DNA from: Flavobacterium sp.
Lineage (GTDB): Bacteria; Bacteroidota; Bacteroidia; Flavobacteriales; Flavobacteriaceae
Direction of reading: 5' to 3'
Length of the DNA: 64,000 nucleotides
Assembly (NCBI GenBank): GCA_023259675.1
Contig: JALRGT010000003.1
Location: 124,001 to 188,000, forward strand
Shown here: one piece after another, positions 36,804 to 49,014 of the stretch
Layout: each line of letters opens with the position of its first letter
Numbering within the stretch: position 1 is the stretch's first letter
Translations under genes and position numbers: made by a program
Notes under the pieces: model-generated
The model's database searches: none
Seen by the model: the letters and a program-made list of their open reading frames with translations, nothing else
Told to the model about the DNA's origin: nothing

Positions 36804-39797
36804 TTAGAAATTGGCATTTACCCCAAACAAATAAGTTCTTGCTCTTGGATATATATTACCGTCAATCCCATTGAATTTTTCAGGATCTAAACCGTCATAT
36901 TTGGTAAAAGTCAAAACATTTTGAACACCTGCTGAAAATCGTATATTAACCGATTTAAGAAGCGCTTTATCCATTGTATATCCAACGGTAACATTGTCCA
37001 GTTTTATAAAAGAGGCATCTTTTACAAAATAATTAGAGTAATATCTTTGCGTTCCGTTGTCCTCGAATTTAAATCCTGTTTTATAGTAATCTGTAGTGAT
37101 GTTTCCTAAATCAGTATCTCTTCGTAAACCGGCATCAGAATATCCTTTGTCTGAACTCACATTATCAAAAATATAATTTCCTAAACTAGCTCTCCAGTTC
37201 ATGGTAAAATCAAGTTTTTTGTAGTTCAACGTACTGAACAATCCAAACGTGTAATCTGCTGCTGGCTTCTTGTATCTGTAACGATCTAAGTTATCAATTA
37301 CACCGTCATTATTTCTGTCAACATAAGATCCTTGAATAGGCTTTTTGTTTGCATCATATAATTGTTCGTAAACATAGAAGGAGTTAGGTGCAAATCCTAC
37401 AGAGTTAATCTGTATTTTATTTCCTGTACCTCCAACAATATCTCCTGTAGTATATCCTTCAAATCCAGGAACCGTAATTCCTAAATTGGCCACTTTTTGG
37501 TCGATATAAGTCGAATTCAATGACAAATTCCAAGTCAAATTATCGTTTCTAATGATATCAGATTCAATGCTGAATTCAACTCCCGATGTATTTACGCTTC
37601 CAATATTGGCAAAACCTGCATTTCTTAAGTTGGCTCCGTCAGGATAAGCAATAAAAGCAAGAAGATCATTTGATTTTTTGTTGAAGTAATTGATCGAACC
37701 AGTTACTTTATTACTAAAAAGTCCATAATCTAAACCTACATTGGTTTCTGTAATTTCCTCCCATTTCACATTTTCGTTGTACCCTTCTGGTTTGGCAACG
37801 GTGTAAACTGTATTTCCAAAAATGTATTGAGAATTAATTGTTCCCAAAGATACTCTTCTCAAATAATCATAAGAAGCCGAAATATCTTGTTGCCCTGTTT
37901 GACCATAACCTACTCTTAATTTCAAGTTCGAAAAGGTGTTGCTGTCTCTCAAAAAGGATTCTTCTGTAATATTCCAAGCAAAAGCAGCTCCTGCAAAATT
38001 AGCCCATCTGTTGGCTTCAGAAAAACGGGAAGAACCGTCTCTTCTGTAATTTACCGTTAAAAGATATTTTCTATCAAAACCAATATTCATACGACCAAAG
38101 TAAGATTGTAAGTTGATGTCCGGATCCGTTTGCACATCTTCTAAAGGATTTGGTTCACGTGTTTGCCCTGACACATATCCTTCTCTTTGAAACAACTGAT
38201 AGTTATAACCAGCAGTGGCATCCAGTTTAACTTTTCCTATTTCTTTGGTATAGTTGAAGTAGGTGTTTAAATTTTTATTTTGACGCGCATCTGTGAAGTG
38301 CGTATAGCCTCCCAAATTGGTCCAATTTCCTTCACTGAAGTTAGTCGGTTGGTATCCCGTAATACTTTGATTGCTTACTTCCGTAAAACCATTACTGTCA
38401 AATCGATCAATCCCCATTTCGGCAACAACTCTCAAATCTTCAAAAAAGTGTAGTTTGTAGTCTAACCTTACGTTACCCCATTTTCTTGTTGAAGTAGATC
38501 TGTTATTCGTTTGATTTAATAAAGCAACCGGATTTTTAGCCGCCAATAAATTTACATTTCCGTTACTTTCTAACCATTCGAAGTATCCTCCGTAACGAGA
38601 ACCGGTTTGGTAAACGGATTGGGTTGGATCAAAAGCGATAGCACTTCCGATTACTCTTCCTTCGTCTTGGAATCTATTTTTCCCAAAAGAAAGGTTTCCG
38701 CTGATGTCAATTTTCAAATGATTATCAAATAAAACTGGATTCAAAGACAACGAAGTCGTTGTTCTTTCAAAACTGGTATTGTTTAAAATTCCAGGATTAT
38801 TGGTATTTCCAACAGAAAGACGAACCGGTAAATTATTGAATAAAGAACCACTTACCGATAGGTTGTTGTTGGTTGTCAATACCGTACTAAAGATTTCGTC
38901 TTGCCAGTTGGTATTGGCTGTTCCCAATTTTGCTATTTGAGCATCTGTTCCTATTTCGTTTACCAATGTGCGGAATTGATCAGCACTTAAAACATCTATT
39001 GTATTGGCAACGCTATTTACCCCTACTTGAGAATTGAAAGCCACTTTCACGGCTCCTTTTGATCCTTTTTTGGTTGTAATAACAATAACACCATTTGCAG
39101 CTCTAGAACCATAGATAGCAGCTGCCGAAGCATCTTTCAAAACTGTAAATGATTCAATATCATTTGGATCGATAGTAGATAAAATACTGGTAGATCCATT
39201 TGGAGTAGCATTACTTAAAGGAAGACCATCAAGGATAATCAAAGGATCATTGGATGCATTCAAAGAAGACCCACCACGAATACGGATATCCGCTTTGGCT
39301 CCAGGCGCTCCGCCTCCTGTTACATTCACACCCGCAATACGACCGTTAATTAAACTTTCGGGAGTTACGGTCAAACCTTTATTGAAATCTTTTGCAGCAA
39401 TTTGCGAAACCGCACCGGTTGCATCCTTTTTCTTTACGGTACCATAACCTACTTGTACAACGACCTCTTTTAATTGATTTGAATCTTCTTCTAGTACAAT
39501 TCTAAGGTTTTGTCCATTGGCAGGGATTTCTTGTGTAACAAAACCTATATAAGATACGATCAGCACTGGAGATTTGATTGATACTACAGGCAATGTAAAT
39601 GCACCATCAAAATCGGCAATAGCACCAATATTTGTTCCTTTGATTAAGACGCTGGCCCCAACTAAAGGCTGTCCATTTTGATCTACGACAACGCCGTTAA
39701 TCTTGTTCGTTGTAGTTTGAGCAACTACACTTGGCAGAATAAACAGTATGCTACATAAAAGTAGAATGTGAAACATACTTTTTTTCATTTTTACCAT
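36804..39797 (-). CDS. susC: SusC-family TonB-dependent transporter (PUL 2, alpha-glucan)
   Basis: 997 residues; the start may be Met4 (MKKSMFHILLLCSILF, signal peptide to VVAQ). Regulatory domain about 30-110 (INGVVVDQNGQPLVGASVLIKGTNIGAIADFDG), TonB/plug region (LKEVVVQVGYGTVKKKDATGAVSQI, GRIAGVNV, LIILDGLPLS, SFTVLKDASAAAIYGSRAANGVIVITTKKG), barrel to the terminal strand TYLFGVNANF. Imports malto-oligosaccharides with SusD. It has its own 314-base upstream region with an operator-like repeat shared with GH97. Confidence 0.95.
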   Translation of the reverse strand: MVKMKKSMFHILLLCSILFILPSVVAQTTTNKINGVVVDQNGQPLVGASVLIKGTNIGAIADFDGAFTLPVVSIKSPVLIVSYIGFVTQEIPANGQNLRIVLEEDSNQLKEVVVQVGYGTVKKKDATGAVSQIAAKDFNKGLTVTPESLINGRIAGVNVTGGGAPGAKADIRIRGGSSLNASNDPLIILDGLPLSNATPNGSTSILSTIDPNDIESFTVLKDASAAAIYGSRAANGVIVITTKKGSKGAVKVAFNSQVGVNSVANTIDVLSADQFRTLVNEIGTDAQIAKLGTANTNWQDEIFSTVLTTNNNLSVSGSLFNNLPVRLSVGNTNNPGILNNTSFERTTTSLSLNPVLFDNHLKIDISGNLSFGKNRFQDEGRVIGSAIAFDPTQSVYQTGSRYGGYFEWLESNGNVNLLAAKNPVALLNQTNNRSTSTRKWGNVRLDYKLHFFEDLRVVAEMGIDRFDSNGFTEVSNQSITGYQPTNFSEGNWTNLGGYTHFTDARQNKNLNTYFNYTKEIGKVKLDATAGYNYQLFQREGYVSGQTREPNPLEDVQTDPDINLQSYFGRMNIGFDRKYLLTVNYRRDGSSRFSEANRWANFAGAAFAWNITEESFLRDSNTFSNLKLRVGYGQTGQQDISASYDYLRRVSLGTINSQYIFGNTVYTVAKPEGYNENVKWEEITETNVGLDYGLFSNKVTGSINYFNKKSNDLLAFIAYPDGANLRNAGFANIGSVNTSGVEFSIESDIIRNDNLTWNLSLNSTYIDQKVANLGITVPGFEGYTTGDIVGGTGNKIQINSVGFAPNSFYVYEQLYDANKKPIQGSYVDRNNDGVIDNLDRYRYKKPAADYTFGLFSTLNYKKLDFTMNWRASLGNYIFDNVSSDKGYSDAGLRRDTDLGNITTDYYKTGFKFEDNGTQRYYSNYFVKDASFIKLDNVTVGYTMDKALLKSVNIRFSAGVQNVLTFTKYDGLDPEKFNGIDGNIYPRARTYLFGVNANF

Positions 39798-40111
39798 AAT
39801 TTTGGTTTTTTTGGTTGTTAATAAATTTGTTTTTTACAAAATCCGTTTTAGTAATAATTGTGTTTCTGTATTACTGTCCAGATTTCAATATTGTAAAATT
39901 ATATCGTTTGCGTACGGACTTTTTCTTTAACTATTAAAATGTAGTTCCAGAAAAGCTAAAACATAACGTAAAGCATTGTAAAACATAGCATTTGTTGATT
40001 TTCATATTCAAAAAAAAGTAGTGCTTGTGTAGTAAATAAATCTTTATTTATGCTATTTTAAGCTCTTTATTGTCCGATATCCATTTTTAAAAAATTCTTA
40101 TTCAAAAAGTT
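39798..40111 (-). promoter_or_regulatory. Control region of PUL 2 susC
   Basis: 314 bases between the GH97 stop and the susC start; no coding frame. On the minus strand a TTG (40011-40009) followed after 21 bases by TATGTTTT (39987-39980) is a near-consensus flavobacterial promoter. The operator-like GTAGT repeat lies just upstream of that TTG. Confidence 0.5.
40018..40034 (-). promoter_or_regulatory. Candidate SusR operator, copy upstream of susC
   Basis: Direct repeat GTAGT-N6-GTAGTA on the plus strand (40018-40022 and 40029-40033), preceded by an A run. The same arrangement stands before GH97 at 42399-42415. Two copies in front of two transcription units of one PUL are expected for the binding site of the SusR-like regulator; inference from sequence only. 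Confidence 0.55.
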
Positions 40112-42235
<2,124 letters not shown>

Positions 42236-42398
42236 TTAATAAATTAATAATTTGCTTTATAAATATCTTCGAAAACCAAATTTATATTGATTTTAACCTG
42301 CTTATAATCATTAACAAAAAATGGTAGCCCAAAACAACTCATTAAAATTATAACTATTTGATTTTAAATAAATTAAATTAAAAAATAAAAACAAAAAA

Positions 42399-42415
42399 GT
42401 AGTACAACTGTAGTA
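42399..42415 (-). promoter_or_regulatory. Candidate SusR operator, copy upstream of GH97
   Basis: GTAGT-acaact-GTAGTA (plus strand 42399-42415) preceded by six A, the same form and spacing as at 40018-40034. Repeat units are 11 bases apart, one helical turn, as for a dimeric regulator on one face of DNA. Confidence 0.55.
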
Positions 42416-42454
42416 TAAAAAAAAGCCCCTGAACCCAAAAAAGAGTTTAGAGGC
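42413..42454 (-). terminator. Terminator of the susR-like gene
   Basis: Imperfect 12-bp stem (42443-42454 with 42425-42436, two wobble pairs and one mismatch on the minus strand), A6 loop, followed by eight T on the minus strand. It lies 24 bases after the susR-like stop codon, so GH97 is likely transcribed separately. Confidence 0.65.
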
Positions 42455-42477
42455 TACTATTGAAAAGAACGAATTAA

Positions 42478-44121
42478 TTATTTATTTGTTCCTATACGCA
42501 TCACATTGGCTTCAAATTCATCACGAGGACCTAAAGCCTTGTTTCTTAATTTTGTCCTGTAATTGTAAATGGTAGATAAAGAATAACGCAAAAAATCAGC
42601 TATTTTAACACTGTCAGATATTCCCAAACGAATCAATGCAAAGATTCGCAATTCAGTGTTCATTAATTCACCTTGTTTTAATTTTATATCTTCAGTATCT
42701 GTAAGCAAACTACTAAATTCTTCTATAAAATTAGGAAAAAGTGATAAAAACGTCTTATCAAAATTAGTATAGAATTCTTTAAGTTCCTTCTCAATAAACT
42801 CATTCGATTTAATCGCTCTAACCAATTCATTCATTTTGCCGCTTGTTGCCATAATATTCAATTGGCGTCGGTATTGGTCTAATTTGCTAATGTAAATAGA
42901 GCATTGATCCATATAACGCCCAATGTATATTTCCTTTACAAGGCTGGCTTCTTTTAAAGTATTATTGGTTTCATTTAATTTTTCATTGAATACTTGCAAC
43001 TCTTTATTAAGTTCTACAAATTGACGGTTTGCCAAACTAATTTCATATTTTGCTTTGGATAATTTCTTGATTTGTTTGAATAGCAAAAACAAAGCTCCTA
43101 GCAAAAACAGCGATAAGATACTAGCGCTAACTAAAAACAGAATCAATTGTTTGCGATTCGTCTCGTTTTGTTTTTGATAGGCTTCATTAATGATGGGGAT
43201 CATCTTTGAAATTTCAAATGTCCTTAAACGAGCATTACAAAAAAGAGCGTCTTCAAGGGTTCGTTTCGTGTATTTATAAGCACGATCTATATCCCCTTCT
43301 TCATACATTATATAGGCTAAACTACGGAGCGAAATGTATTCTTTTTTCTCTAATTGTAAGTCGGATATGGCGGAGATAATGAGCCATTTTTTTTCCTGTT
43401 CGAATTCTTTTTTAAATTGGTAGGCTTGTGAAATTAAATAGGCTACTACCGCTTTGTCAGGATTGCTGTTTTTAATTTTTGGAAAATAATTTTGTAATAA
43501 AGGTAAGGTTTCGTCGTATTTCTTTTCTTCAAAAAGTTTATTGGCACGGTGAATAATAAAAGGTTCTGAATTTTTTGGGTAAAAGTTATAACTCGAATCT
43601 CTATATTGTTTGGTTAATTTAAGATAACTACTTTTTTCTTGTGCAGTGGAAGCATAATCCGACATAGAAAGATAAAGGGTGCTGGATACTCCAAAATAAG
43701 TACCCCTAATTTCAGGTGTAGCTTTAATATCTATTTTATTCAAAATATCCGTGGCTTCCTTGTACATGCCTAAAGTTCCCATTGTGGAAGCGAGATTCAA
43801 TTTGGAAGTATTTATTTTTGTCAAATCCTTTAATTTGGTCGCAATTTTCATGCTTTTCCTGGCATAACTTAAAGCCGAATCGGATTGATAAAATTTATAT
43901 TCTCCAAATAACTTTTCATAAATCTCATACTTTTGAACATCACTTGAAGTAATTTTTTTAAGTTCAATTAGTTTTAGTATTTCCGTTTCTTTCTTTTGAT
44001 GGTATTGTTTACTATTATCAATAGTCGCGTCTAATTCATTCAACAATGAATCTATTTCAGCTTGTGAATACAGAAATACCGGAAAAAATAGGATAAGGAT
44101 TGTAGTCCAAAATTTAAGCAT
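42478..44121 (-). CDS. susR: SusR-like membrane transcription regulator
   Basis: 547 residues. Signal sequence to about 20 (VFLYSQ); alpha-helical TPR-like periplasmic sensor region about 25-320; one membrane helix about 325-348; coiled coil about 355-395; and a C-terminal domain with HTH about 485-535 (LRIFALIRLGISDSVKIADFLRYSLSTIYNYRTKLRNKA). Length and order match Bacteroides SusR, which binds maltose-type inducers in the periplasm and activates sus genes. Position beside GH97 and susCD supports the call. Its own promoter must lie in 44122-44365, where no consensus box was recognised. Confidence 0.88.
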   Translation of the reverse strand: MLKFWTTILILFFPVFLYSQAEIDSLLNELDATIDNSKQYHQKKETEILKLIELKKITSSDVQKYEIYEKLFGEYKFYQSDSALSYARKSMKIATKLKDLTKINTSKLNLASTMGTLGMYKEATDILNKIDIKATPEIRGTYFGVSSTLYLSMSDYASTAQEKSSYLKLTKQYRDSSYNFYPKNSEPFIIHRANKLFEEKKYDETLPLLQNYFPKIKNSNPDKAVVAYLISQAYQFKKEFEQEKKWLIISAISDLQLEKKEYISLRSLAYIMYEEGDIDRAYKYTKRTLEDALFCNARLRTFEISKMIPIINEAYQKQNETNRKQLILFLVSASILSLFLLGALFLLFKQIKKLSKAKYEISLANRQFVELNKELQVFNEKLNETNNTLKEASLVKEIYIGRYMDQCSIYISKLDQYRRQLNIMATSGKMNELVRAIKSNEFIEKELKEFYTNFDKTFLSLFPNFIEEFSSLLTDTEDIKLKQGELMNTELRIFALIRLGISDSVKIADFLRYSLSTIYNYRTKLRNKALGPRDEFEANVMRIGTNK

Positions 44122-44365
44122 TGTAATGATTTTAGTTTTATGTTAAATTAATACTAAATTAATTAAATATCCACTATTTAAAGGCATTTTTTTGGACCTA
44201 AAAAACAAAATAAATAAAAATACAAGTGTAAATTACACAAATAAACACTTTTAGTTGAAAACATACTACATACCTCATGAACAATAAATGTGGTACATGA
44301 CTATGGCCTTAACCCAAATAAAATTCTAAAGAAATTGATTGGCGCTACAAATTAAGCTGTAAAAA

Positions 44366-45106
44366 TTAATACTCAATTTTTCCTATTGTTCGCATCACAC
44401 GTTGAATTTTGTCTTTCCTCCTATTGATATAGGAAGAAGAGCTTGTGGCGGTGTATTTTCTGGGATTTGGCAAAATGGCTGCGATTCCGGCGGCTTCTCT
44501 TGCTGTTAAATTGACAGCATCTTTACGGTACCAATGTTCTGCAGCGGCTTGTGCACCATAGACTCCATTCCCCATTTCGATACTGTTGAGGTAAACTTCC
44601 ATGATTCGTTCTTTCCCCCATATTAATTCTATCAGCACCGTAAAATAAGCTTCTAACCCTTTTCTAATATAACTTCGCCCCTGCCAAAGAAATACATTTT
44701 TGGCTGTTTGCTGTGAAATGGTGCTTCCTCCTTTTATTCTGCGCCCTCTTTCGTTATTTTTATAGGCTTTTTGCATTGCAATAAAATCAAAGCCATTGTG
44801 TTTAAGAAAAGTACCGTCTTCACTGGTAATTACCGCTTTTTGAAGATTAATCGAAATATTCTCCAGCGGCTCCCAATCATGACTGAAATAATTTTCCTTT
44901 CCATCTACTTTGTTTTCTATGGCTCGAATGACCATCAGTGGCGTAAAAGGTACCGGCACAAATTTATATAACACGACTCCAAAAATAGAAAGTCCGAAAA
45001 ACCACAAACACAACTTAAACAGAAATGTTTTCAAACGAGACATAAAATTACTGGAGCCTTTTTTAGGGGATTGTTTTGTCTTTTTGGGTGTTATTTTTGT
45101 TGCCAT
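44366..45106 (-). CDS. mtgA: Monofunctional biosynthetic peptidoglycan transglycosylase
   Basis: 246 residues: a basic cytoplasmic N-terminus, one membrane helix about 29-50, and a GT51 domain with the motifs AVITSEDGTFLKHNGFD (catalytic Glu96), RRIKGGSTISQQTAKNVFLWQGRS and RIMEVYLNSIEMGNGVYGAQAAAEHWY. It polymerises lipid II glycan strands and has no penicillin-binding transpeptidase domain. Start at the ATG preceding the Lys-rich segment. No functional link to the adjacent PUL is apparent. Confidence 0.95.
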   Translation of the reverse strand: MATKITPKKTKQSPKKGSSNFMSRLKTFLFKLCLWFFGLSIFGVVLYKFVPVPFTPLMVIRAIENKVDGKENYFSHDWEPLENISINLQKAVITSEDGTFLKHNGFDFIAMQKAYKNNERGRRIKGGSTISQQTAKNVFLWQGRSYIRKGLEAYFTVLIELIWGKERIMEVYLNSIEMGNGVYGAQAAAEHWYRKDAVNLTAREAAGIAAILPNPRKYTATSSSSYINRRKDKIQRVMRTIGKIEY

Positions 45107-45337
45107 ATTACGCTATAAAACTTGGGGCTGTTATTTTAAACTTTATATTTATCTGATTTTATTTTCGAAAAAAGTCCGACGTAAAATTACTTTTTTTATC
45201 AGTTGTTCCAAGTAATTTTAACCAATTTCAATTCGGTTCGATTTCTTTAGATTTCGCTTTTTAATTTTTCTATTTTTATGTTTTAATAAAGCTATTAAAA
45301 AAAACCTGATTGCTAATCTGTTTAGACAATAAAATAT

Positions 45338-47191
45338 ATGGTTCAAAATGCAATGACCCCGGAAATACTTTGGAAATTAGGAAGAATAACACCTTTAGGG
45401 ATTTCTGACGACGGAACAAAAGTCATTTATAAAGTAGCGCAACCTTCCGTAAAAGAGAGTAAATCCGAGACAATCATTTATGCCCAAGATTTAAAAGGAG
45501 GAAAAACAACTAAAATAAAAGACACTAAAGAAATTCTTAAAGACAAAAACATTTCCCCTGACGGACAATATTTGGTTTACAATGAAGAAGTAAAACTAAA
45601 AAATGTGTTGGGCAAAGATTTTTATCCCGAATTTACAAAGTCCGATGTGCAGATTTACAACGAACTGGATTATCGCCATTGGGACACCTGGCATGAGGGA
45701 AAATACAATCATGTTCTATACAAAGAAAACAGGGAGCGCAGTGTGGGAACGGACATTATGGGAAATGAACATTTTGATTGCCCTCAAACTCCTTTTGGTG
45801 ATGACAAGGATTATATTTGGTCGCCCGACAGCAAAAGAATTTTATACGTTTGCAAGAAAAAATCAGGCACGGCATATGCTCTTTCTACCAATACTAATAT
45901 TTACGAATATTCTCTTGAAACCGGAATTACCACAAATAAAACCGAAGCGAATTTAGGTTACGATACCGCTCCGCAATTTTCCCCAACCGAAAATTTAACC
46001 TGGTTGCAAATGAAACGCGATGGTTATGAGGCCGACAAAAATGACATTATCGTTGAATTTGAAGGATTACAACTCAATGTTACGGCGAACTGGGATGGTA
46101 CAGTAGATAGTTTTATGTGGAACATTGATGGATCAAAAATCTACTTTATTGCACCTATTGACGGCACCAAACAATTATTTGAAGTCCTTTTTTCTCCTTT
46201 AACAAACGAAAATCATCCAATAAACCAGATTACGGATGGTGATTTTGATGTAAATGATATCATCGGATTTTCCGATAATTCGATACTTGTCACTAGAGCA
46301 GATTTTAATCATGCTTCAGAAATTTTTTCTTTTGATTTAGAGAAAAAAAATTGGAGTCAATTGACCCATGTAAATACCAAAATATATGATTCATTAGCAC
46401 CAAGCAAATCGGAACGCCGTTGCACAACGACAACCGATGGAAAACAAATGTTGACATGGGTCATTTTTCCACCTGATTTTGATGCCTCCAAAAAATATCC
46501 GACACTGCTGTATTGCCAAGGAGGACCACAAAGCGCGTTGACGCAATTTTATTCGTTCCGCTGGAATTTTCAATTAATAGCAGCCAATGGATATATTATT
46601 GTGGCACCCAACCGTCGCGGAATGCCAGGACATGGAACGGAATGGAACGAACAAATCAGTAAAGATTGGGGTGGCCAAGTAATGGATGACTATCTATCGG
46701 CCATAGATGACATAGCAACAGAATCCTATGTAGATAAAAATAGATTGGGTTGTATTGGCGCCAGTTTTGGAGGTTATTCCGCTTTTTATCTGGCCGGAAA
46801 GCATCGAAATAGATTCAAGACTTTCATTGCACACGATGGCGTTTTCAACACCCAAAGTATGTATGGAACTACCGAAGAAGTTTTCTTTAGCAATTGGGAT
46901 TTTGGTGGCGCCTATTGGGAAAAAGAAAATGTGGCAGCTCAAAAAGCCTATACAGAATTCAATCCCATCAATCATGTTGGCAATTGGAATACGCCTATAT
47001 TAATCATTCAAGGCGGCAAAGACTATCGCGTCCCTATTGGGCAAGGACAAGAAGCTTTTCAAGCCGCACAACTTCTGGGTATAAAAAGCAGATTCCTCTA
47101 TTTCCCGGAAGAAAACCATTGGGTGCTTAACCCACAAAATGCACAAGTGTGGCAACGAGAATTTTTTAAATGGTTGGAGGAGACTTTGTAA
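45338..47191 (+). CDS. S9 family (prolyl oligopeptidase-type) peptidase
   Basis: 617 residues, no signal peptide; the frame closes a few codons upstream, so this ATG is the first. N-terminal WD40-like beta-propeller (about 10-370, e.g. NISPDGQYLVY, WSPDSKRILYV, DGSKIYFIA), then an alpha/beta-hydrolase domain with Ser476 in GASFGGY, Asp562 in QGGKDYRVP and His594 in EENHWV. Resembles acylaminoacyl-peptidase/dipeptidyl-peptidase relatives. Cytoplasmic peptide turnover is likely. Confidence 0.92.
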   Translation: MVQNAMTPEILWKLGRITPLGISDDGTKVIYKVAQPSVKESKSETIIYAQDLKGGKTTKIKDTKEILKDKNISPDGQYLVYNEEVKLKNVLGKDFYPEFTKSDVQIYNELDYRHWDTWHEGKYNHVLYKENRERSVGTDIMGNEHFDCPQTPFGDDKDYIWSPDSKRILYVCKKKSGTAYALSTNTNIYEYSLETGITTNKTEANLGYDTAPQFSPTENLTWLQMKRDGYEADKNDIIVEFEGLQLNVTANWDGTVDSFMWNIDGSKIYFIAPIDGTKQLFEVLFSPLTNENHPINQITDGDFDVNDIIGFSDNSILVTRADFNHASEIFSFDLEKKNWSQLTHVNTKIYDSLAPSKSERRCTTTTDGKQMLTWVIFPPDFDASKKYPTLLYCQGGPQSALTQFYSFRWNFQLIAANGYIIVAPNRRGMPGHGTEWNEQISKDWGGQVMDDYLSAIDDIATESYVDKNRLGCIGASFGGYSAFYLAGKHRNRFKTFIAHDGVFNTQSMYGTTEEVFFSNWDFGGAYWEKENVAAQKAYTEFNPINHVGNWNTPILIIQGGKDYRVPIGQGQEAFQAAQLLGIKSRFLYFPEENHWVLNPQNAQVWQREFFKWLEETL

Positions 47192-47578
47192 ATTTAAAAT
47201 CTAAATTTTGTGTTTATTTATCGATAGGATTGAGATTAGATTCACAATCCCTAAAAATTGCCGTTTGTATTTTATACACTAATAAACTTCTTTTTATCTT
47301 CATTTCTTACTTCTAACGAAAAATCAGAATTACATGGTTCCTTATTTGGTCGGTTATTATTGTCCTTATGGAACTTATTTTAAAAATGGTTTATTATTAC
47401 AGTTTTAGACTCGTTTTTACTCAAATCACGCCTAAATCACCTCAACTATTTCATTGAAAATAATTCAGCATTTTTGTTATTATACAGCATTTTATCTTTT
47501 ACGAAAACGATAAAGGTTAAATTTCATGACAATATCGCAATATTTATTAACTTTACATTAATTCTAAAAATTTGGAAT
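47192..47578. other. Intergenic region before the AraC-type gene
   Basis: 387 bases without a supported gene. Two short hairpins occur near the peptidase stop (for example ggattg/caatcc, 47227-47250) but without T runs. The notable element is the 20-bp dyad at 47496-47515. Confidence 0.6.
47496..47515. promoter_or_regulatory. 20-bp dyad, copy 1 (before AraC-type gene)
   Basis: CTTTTACGAAAACGATAAAG, arms CTTTTACG and CGATAAAG around AAAA. One base differs from the copy at 49015-49034. 63 bases upstream of the AraC-type start codon; candidate autoregulatory operator. Confidence 0.5.
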
Positions 47579-48451
47579 ATGAGACCTATAATACCCAATC
47601 TAGAAATCATAACCCCTTCTTTTGGAAGTTCCTTTTCTATTTGCAAATATGTAGAAAACACGAACAATAATGTCAATAATTGGCATTACCATCCGGAAAT
47701 TGAATTGGTATATATCAATGGTGGTTCTGGAAAACGTCAAGTAGGAAGTCACGTCTCTTATTACAATGATGGCGATTTGTTACTTATAGGAAGCAATTTA
47801 CCCCATTGTGGATTCACCAATGAAGAGACCGGAAACAAAAAAGAAACGGTTATACAAATGAAACCAGACTTTCTTGGCAATGATTTTTTTGAAATTTCTG
47901 AAATGAAAAACATCAAAAACTTATTGAACCAAGCCAAATCAGGTATTTCATTCACCGGAAAAACAAAAAAAATAATAGGCGAAAAAATAGAAGCTCTGGA
48001 AGAACAGACACAGCTAGAACGATTATTTAACATGTTATCCATACTAAATGAACTTGAACTGTCTAATGATTCTAAAATATTAAATGCAGAAGGATTTTCC
48101 ATGGAAATGCAAATGCAAGATAGCGATCGTATTAATATTGTATATAATTATGTAAAGGATCATTTTCAAGAAAACATAAGTTTAGAAGAAGTATCGGCAC
48201 TGATATTCATGACGGTTCCTTCTTTCTGTCGTTATTTTAAAAAATTGACCCATAAAACATTTACAAAATTCGTCAATGATTACAGGTTGGTACACGCTTC
48301 CAAACTCTTGGCCGAAAAACCCATAAGTATCACTGAAATTTGTTACGAATGTGGTTTTAATAACTTTAGCCACTTCAACAAATCATTCAAGGAATTTACC
48401 GGAAAAAGTGCTTCACAATACCGAAATGAATTACGATTCTTTCTGGAATAA
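47579..48451 (+). CDS. AraC-family transcription regulator
   Basis: 290 residues from the ATG at 47579. A longer frame begins 105 bases earlier but adds an unfamiliar hydrophobic leader and covers promoter-like sequence, so the shorter start is preferred. N-terminal cupin-like sensing domain (about 20-130: WHYHPEIELVYINGGSGKRQVGSH, GDLLLIGSNLPHCG) and two helix-turn-helix motifs about 190-285 (ISLEEVSALIFMTVPSFCRYFKKLTHKTFTKFVNDYRL; ISITEICYECGFNNFSHFNKSFKEFTGKSASQYR). A dyad in its promoter region recurs beyond the next gene, suggesting a small local regulon. Confidence 0.9.
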   Translation: MRPIIPNLEIITPSFGSSFSICKYVENTNNNVNNWHYHPEIELVYINGGSGKRQVGSHVSYYNDGDLLLIGSNLPHCGFTNEETGNKKETVIQMKPDFLGNDFFEISEMKNIKNLLNQAKSGISFTGKTKKIIGEKIEALEEQTQLERLFNMLSILNELELSNDSKILNAEGFSMEMQMQDSDRINIVYNYVKDHFQENISLEEVSALIFMTVPSFCRYFKKLTHKTFTKFVNDYRLVHASKLLAEKPISITEICYECGFNNFSHFNKSFKEFTGKSASQYRNELRFFLE

Positions 48452-48487
48452 AAACATTCCTCTTTTAGATTTTATTATTGCATAAAA

Positions 48488-48519
48488 AAGGCTCCATTTT
48501 AGGAGCCTTCTTTTTTTTT
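48488..48519. terminator. Bidirectional terminator
   Basis: 8-bp stem aaggctcc/ggagcctt (48488-48495, 48502-48509), 6-base loop, A run before and nine T after. Between the convergent AraC-type gene and the small secreted protein. Confidence 0.8.
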
Positions 48520-48534
48520 ACTATAAATCAATTG

Positions 48535-48912
48535 TTACTTAACGGCAACTGATTTATATACTTCTGAAAGTGGGTCAGACATGATTACAGCTGTTTCTTT
48601 TACTACCAAAATTTCATATTTGGTAATTTTCGAATCTGATTCAGCAACCAAATAATAAACTCCTTCAGGTAAAGCATTCAAATCGTACTTTTTAATCATT
48701 TTACCTTTTGCAGTAACATTTTCTGCATAAATCAACTTGTTACCTTCATCATAAATAGATAGCTCCGTTCTATTCATATCTTTTAGAGCTAAACTTACCA
48801 TCTTTTTTTGTCCGTTTTTTTCAACTTTTGAAAAATCAACACCCACCGCATGTGCATAAACCGTAATTAATACTACCGTTAACACTAATCCAAATTTCAT
48901 AATCGTTTTCAT
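48535..48912 (-). CDS. Small secreted protein with por-secretion-like beta-sandwich
   Basis: 125 residues with a signal peptide (VYAHAV, about 22). The mature part (LALKDMNRTELSIYDEGNKLIYAENVTAKGKMIKKYDLNALPEGVYYLVAESDSKITKYEILV) has the strand pattern of the small beta-sandwich seen in T9SS tails and DUF3244-like proteins, but there is no passenger domain. No function is assigned. Its promoter region contains the second copy of the AraC-associated dyad, so it may be controlled by that regulator. Confidence 0.7.
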   Translation of the reverse strand: MKTIMKFGLVLTVVLITVYAHAVGVDFSKVEKNGQKKMVSLALKDMNRTELSIYDEGNKLIYAENVTAKGKMIKKYDLNALPEGVYYLVAESDSKITKYEILVVKETAVIMSDPLSEVYKSVAVK

Positions 48913-49014
48913 AACTAAAAGTTTTAATTAATAATTCTTTTAACTATTTCAAAGGTATCACAACAATACAGCAGAAAACTACGATGTATTTTCCCATTTA
49001 TATGCCACATTACC

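Noticed and set aside
47474..47578. Upstream start adding 35 residues to the AraC-type protein
   Set aside because: The extension is hydrophobic and unlike AraC N-termini, and it covers the shared dyad and likely promoter.
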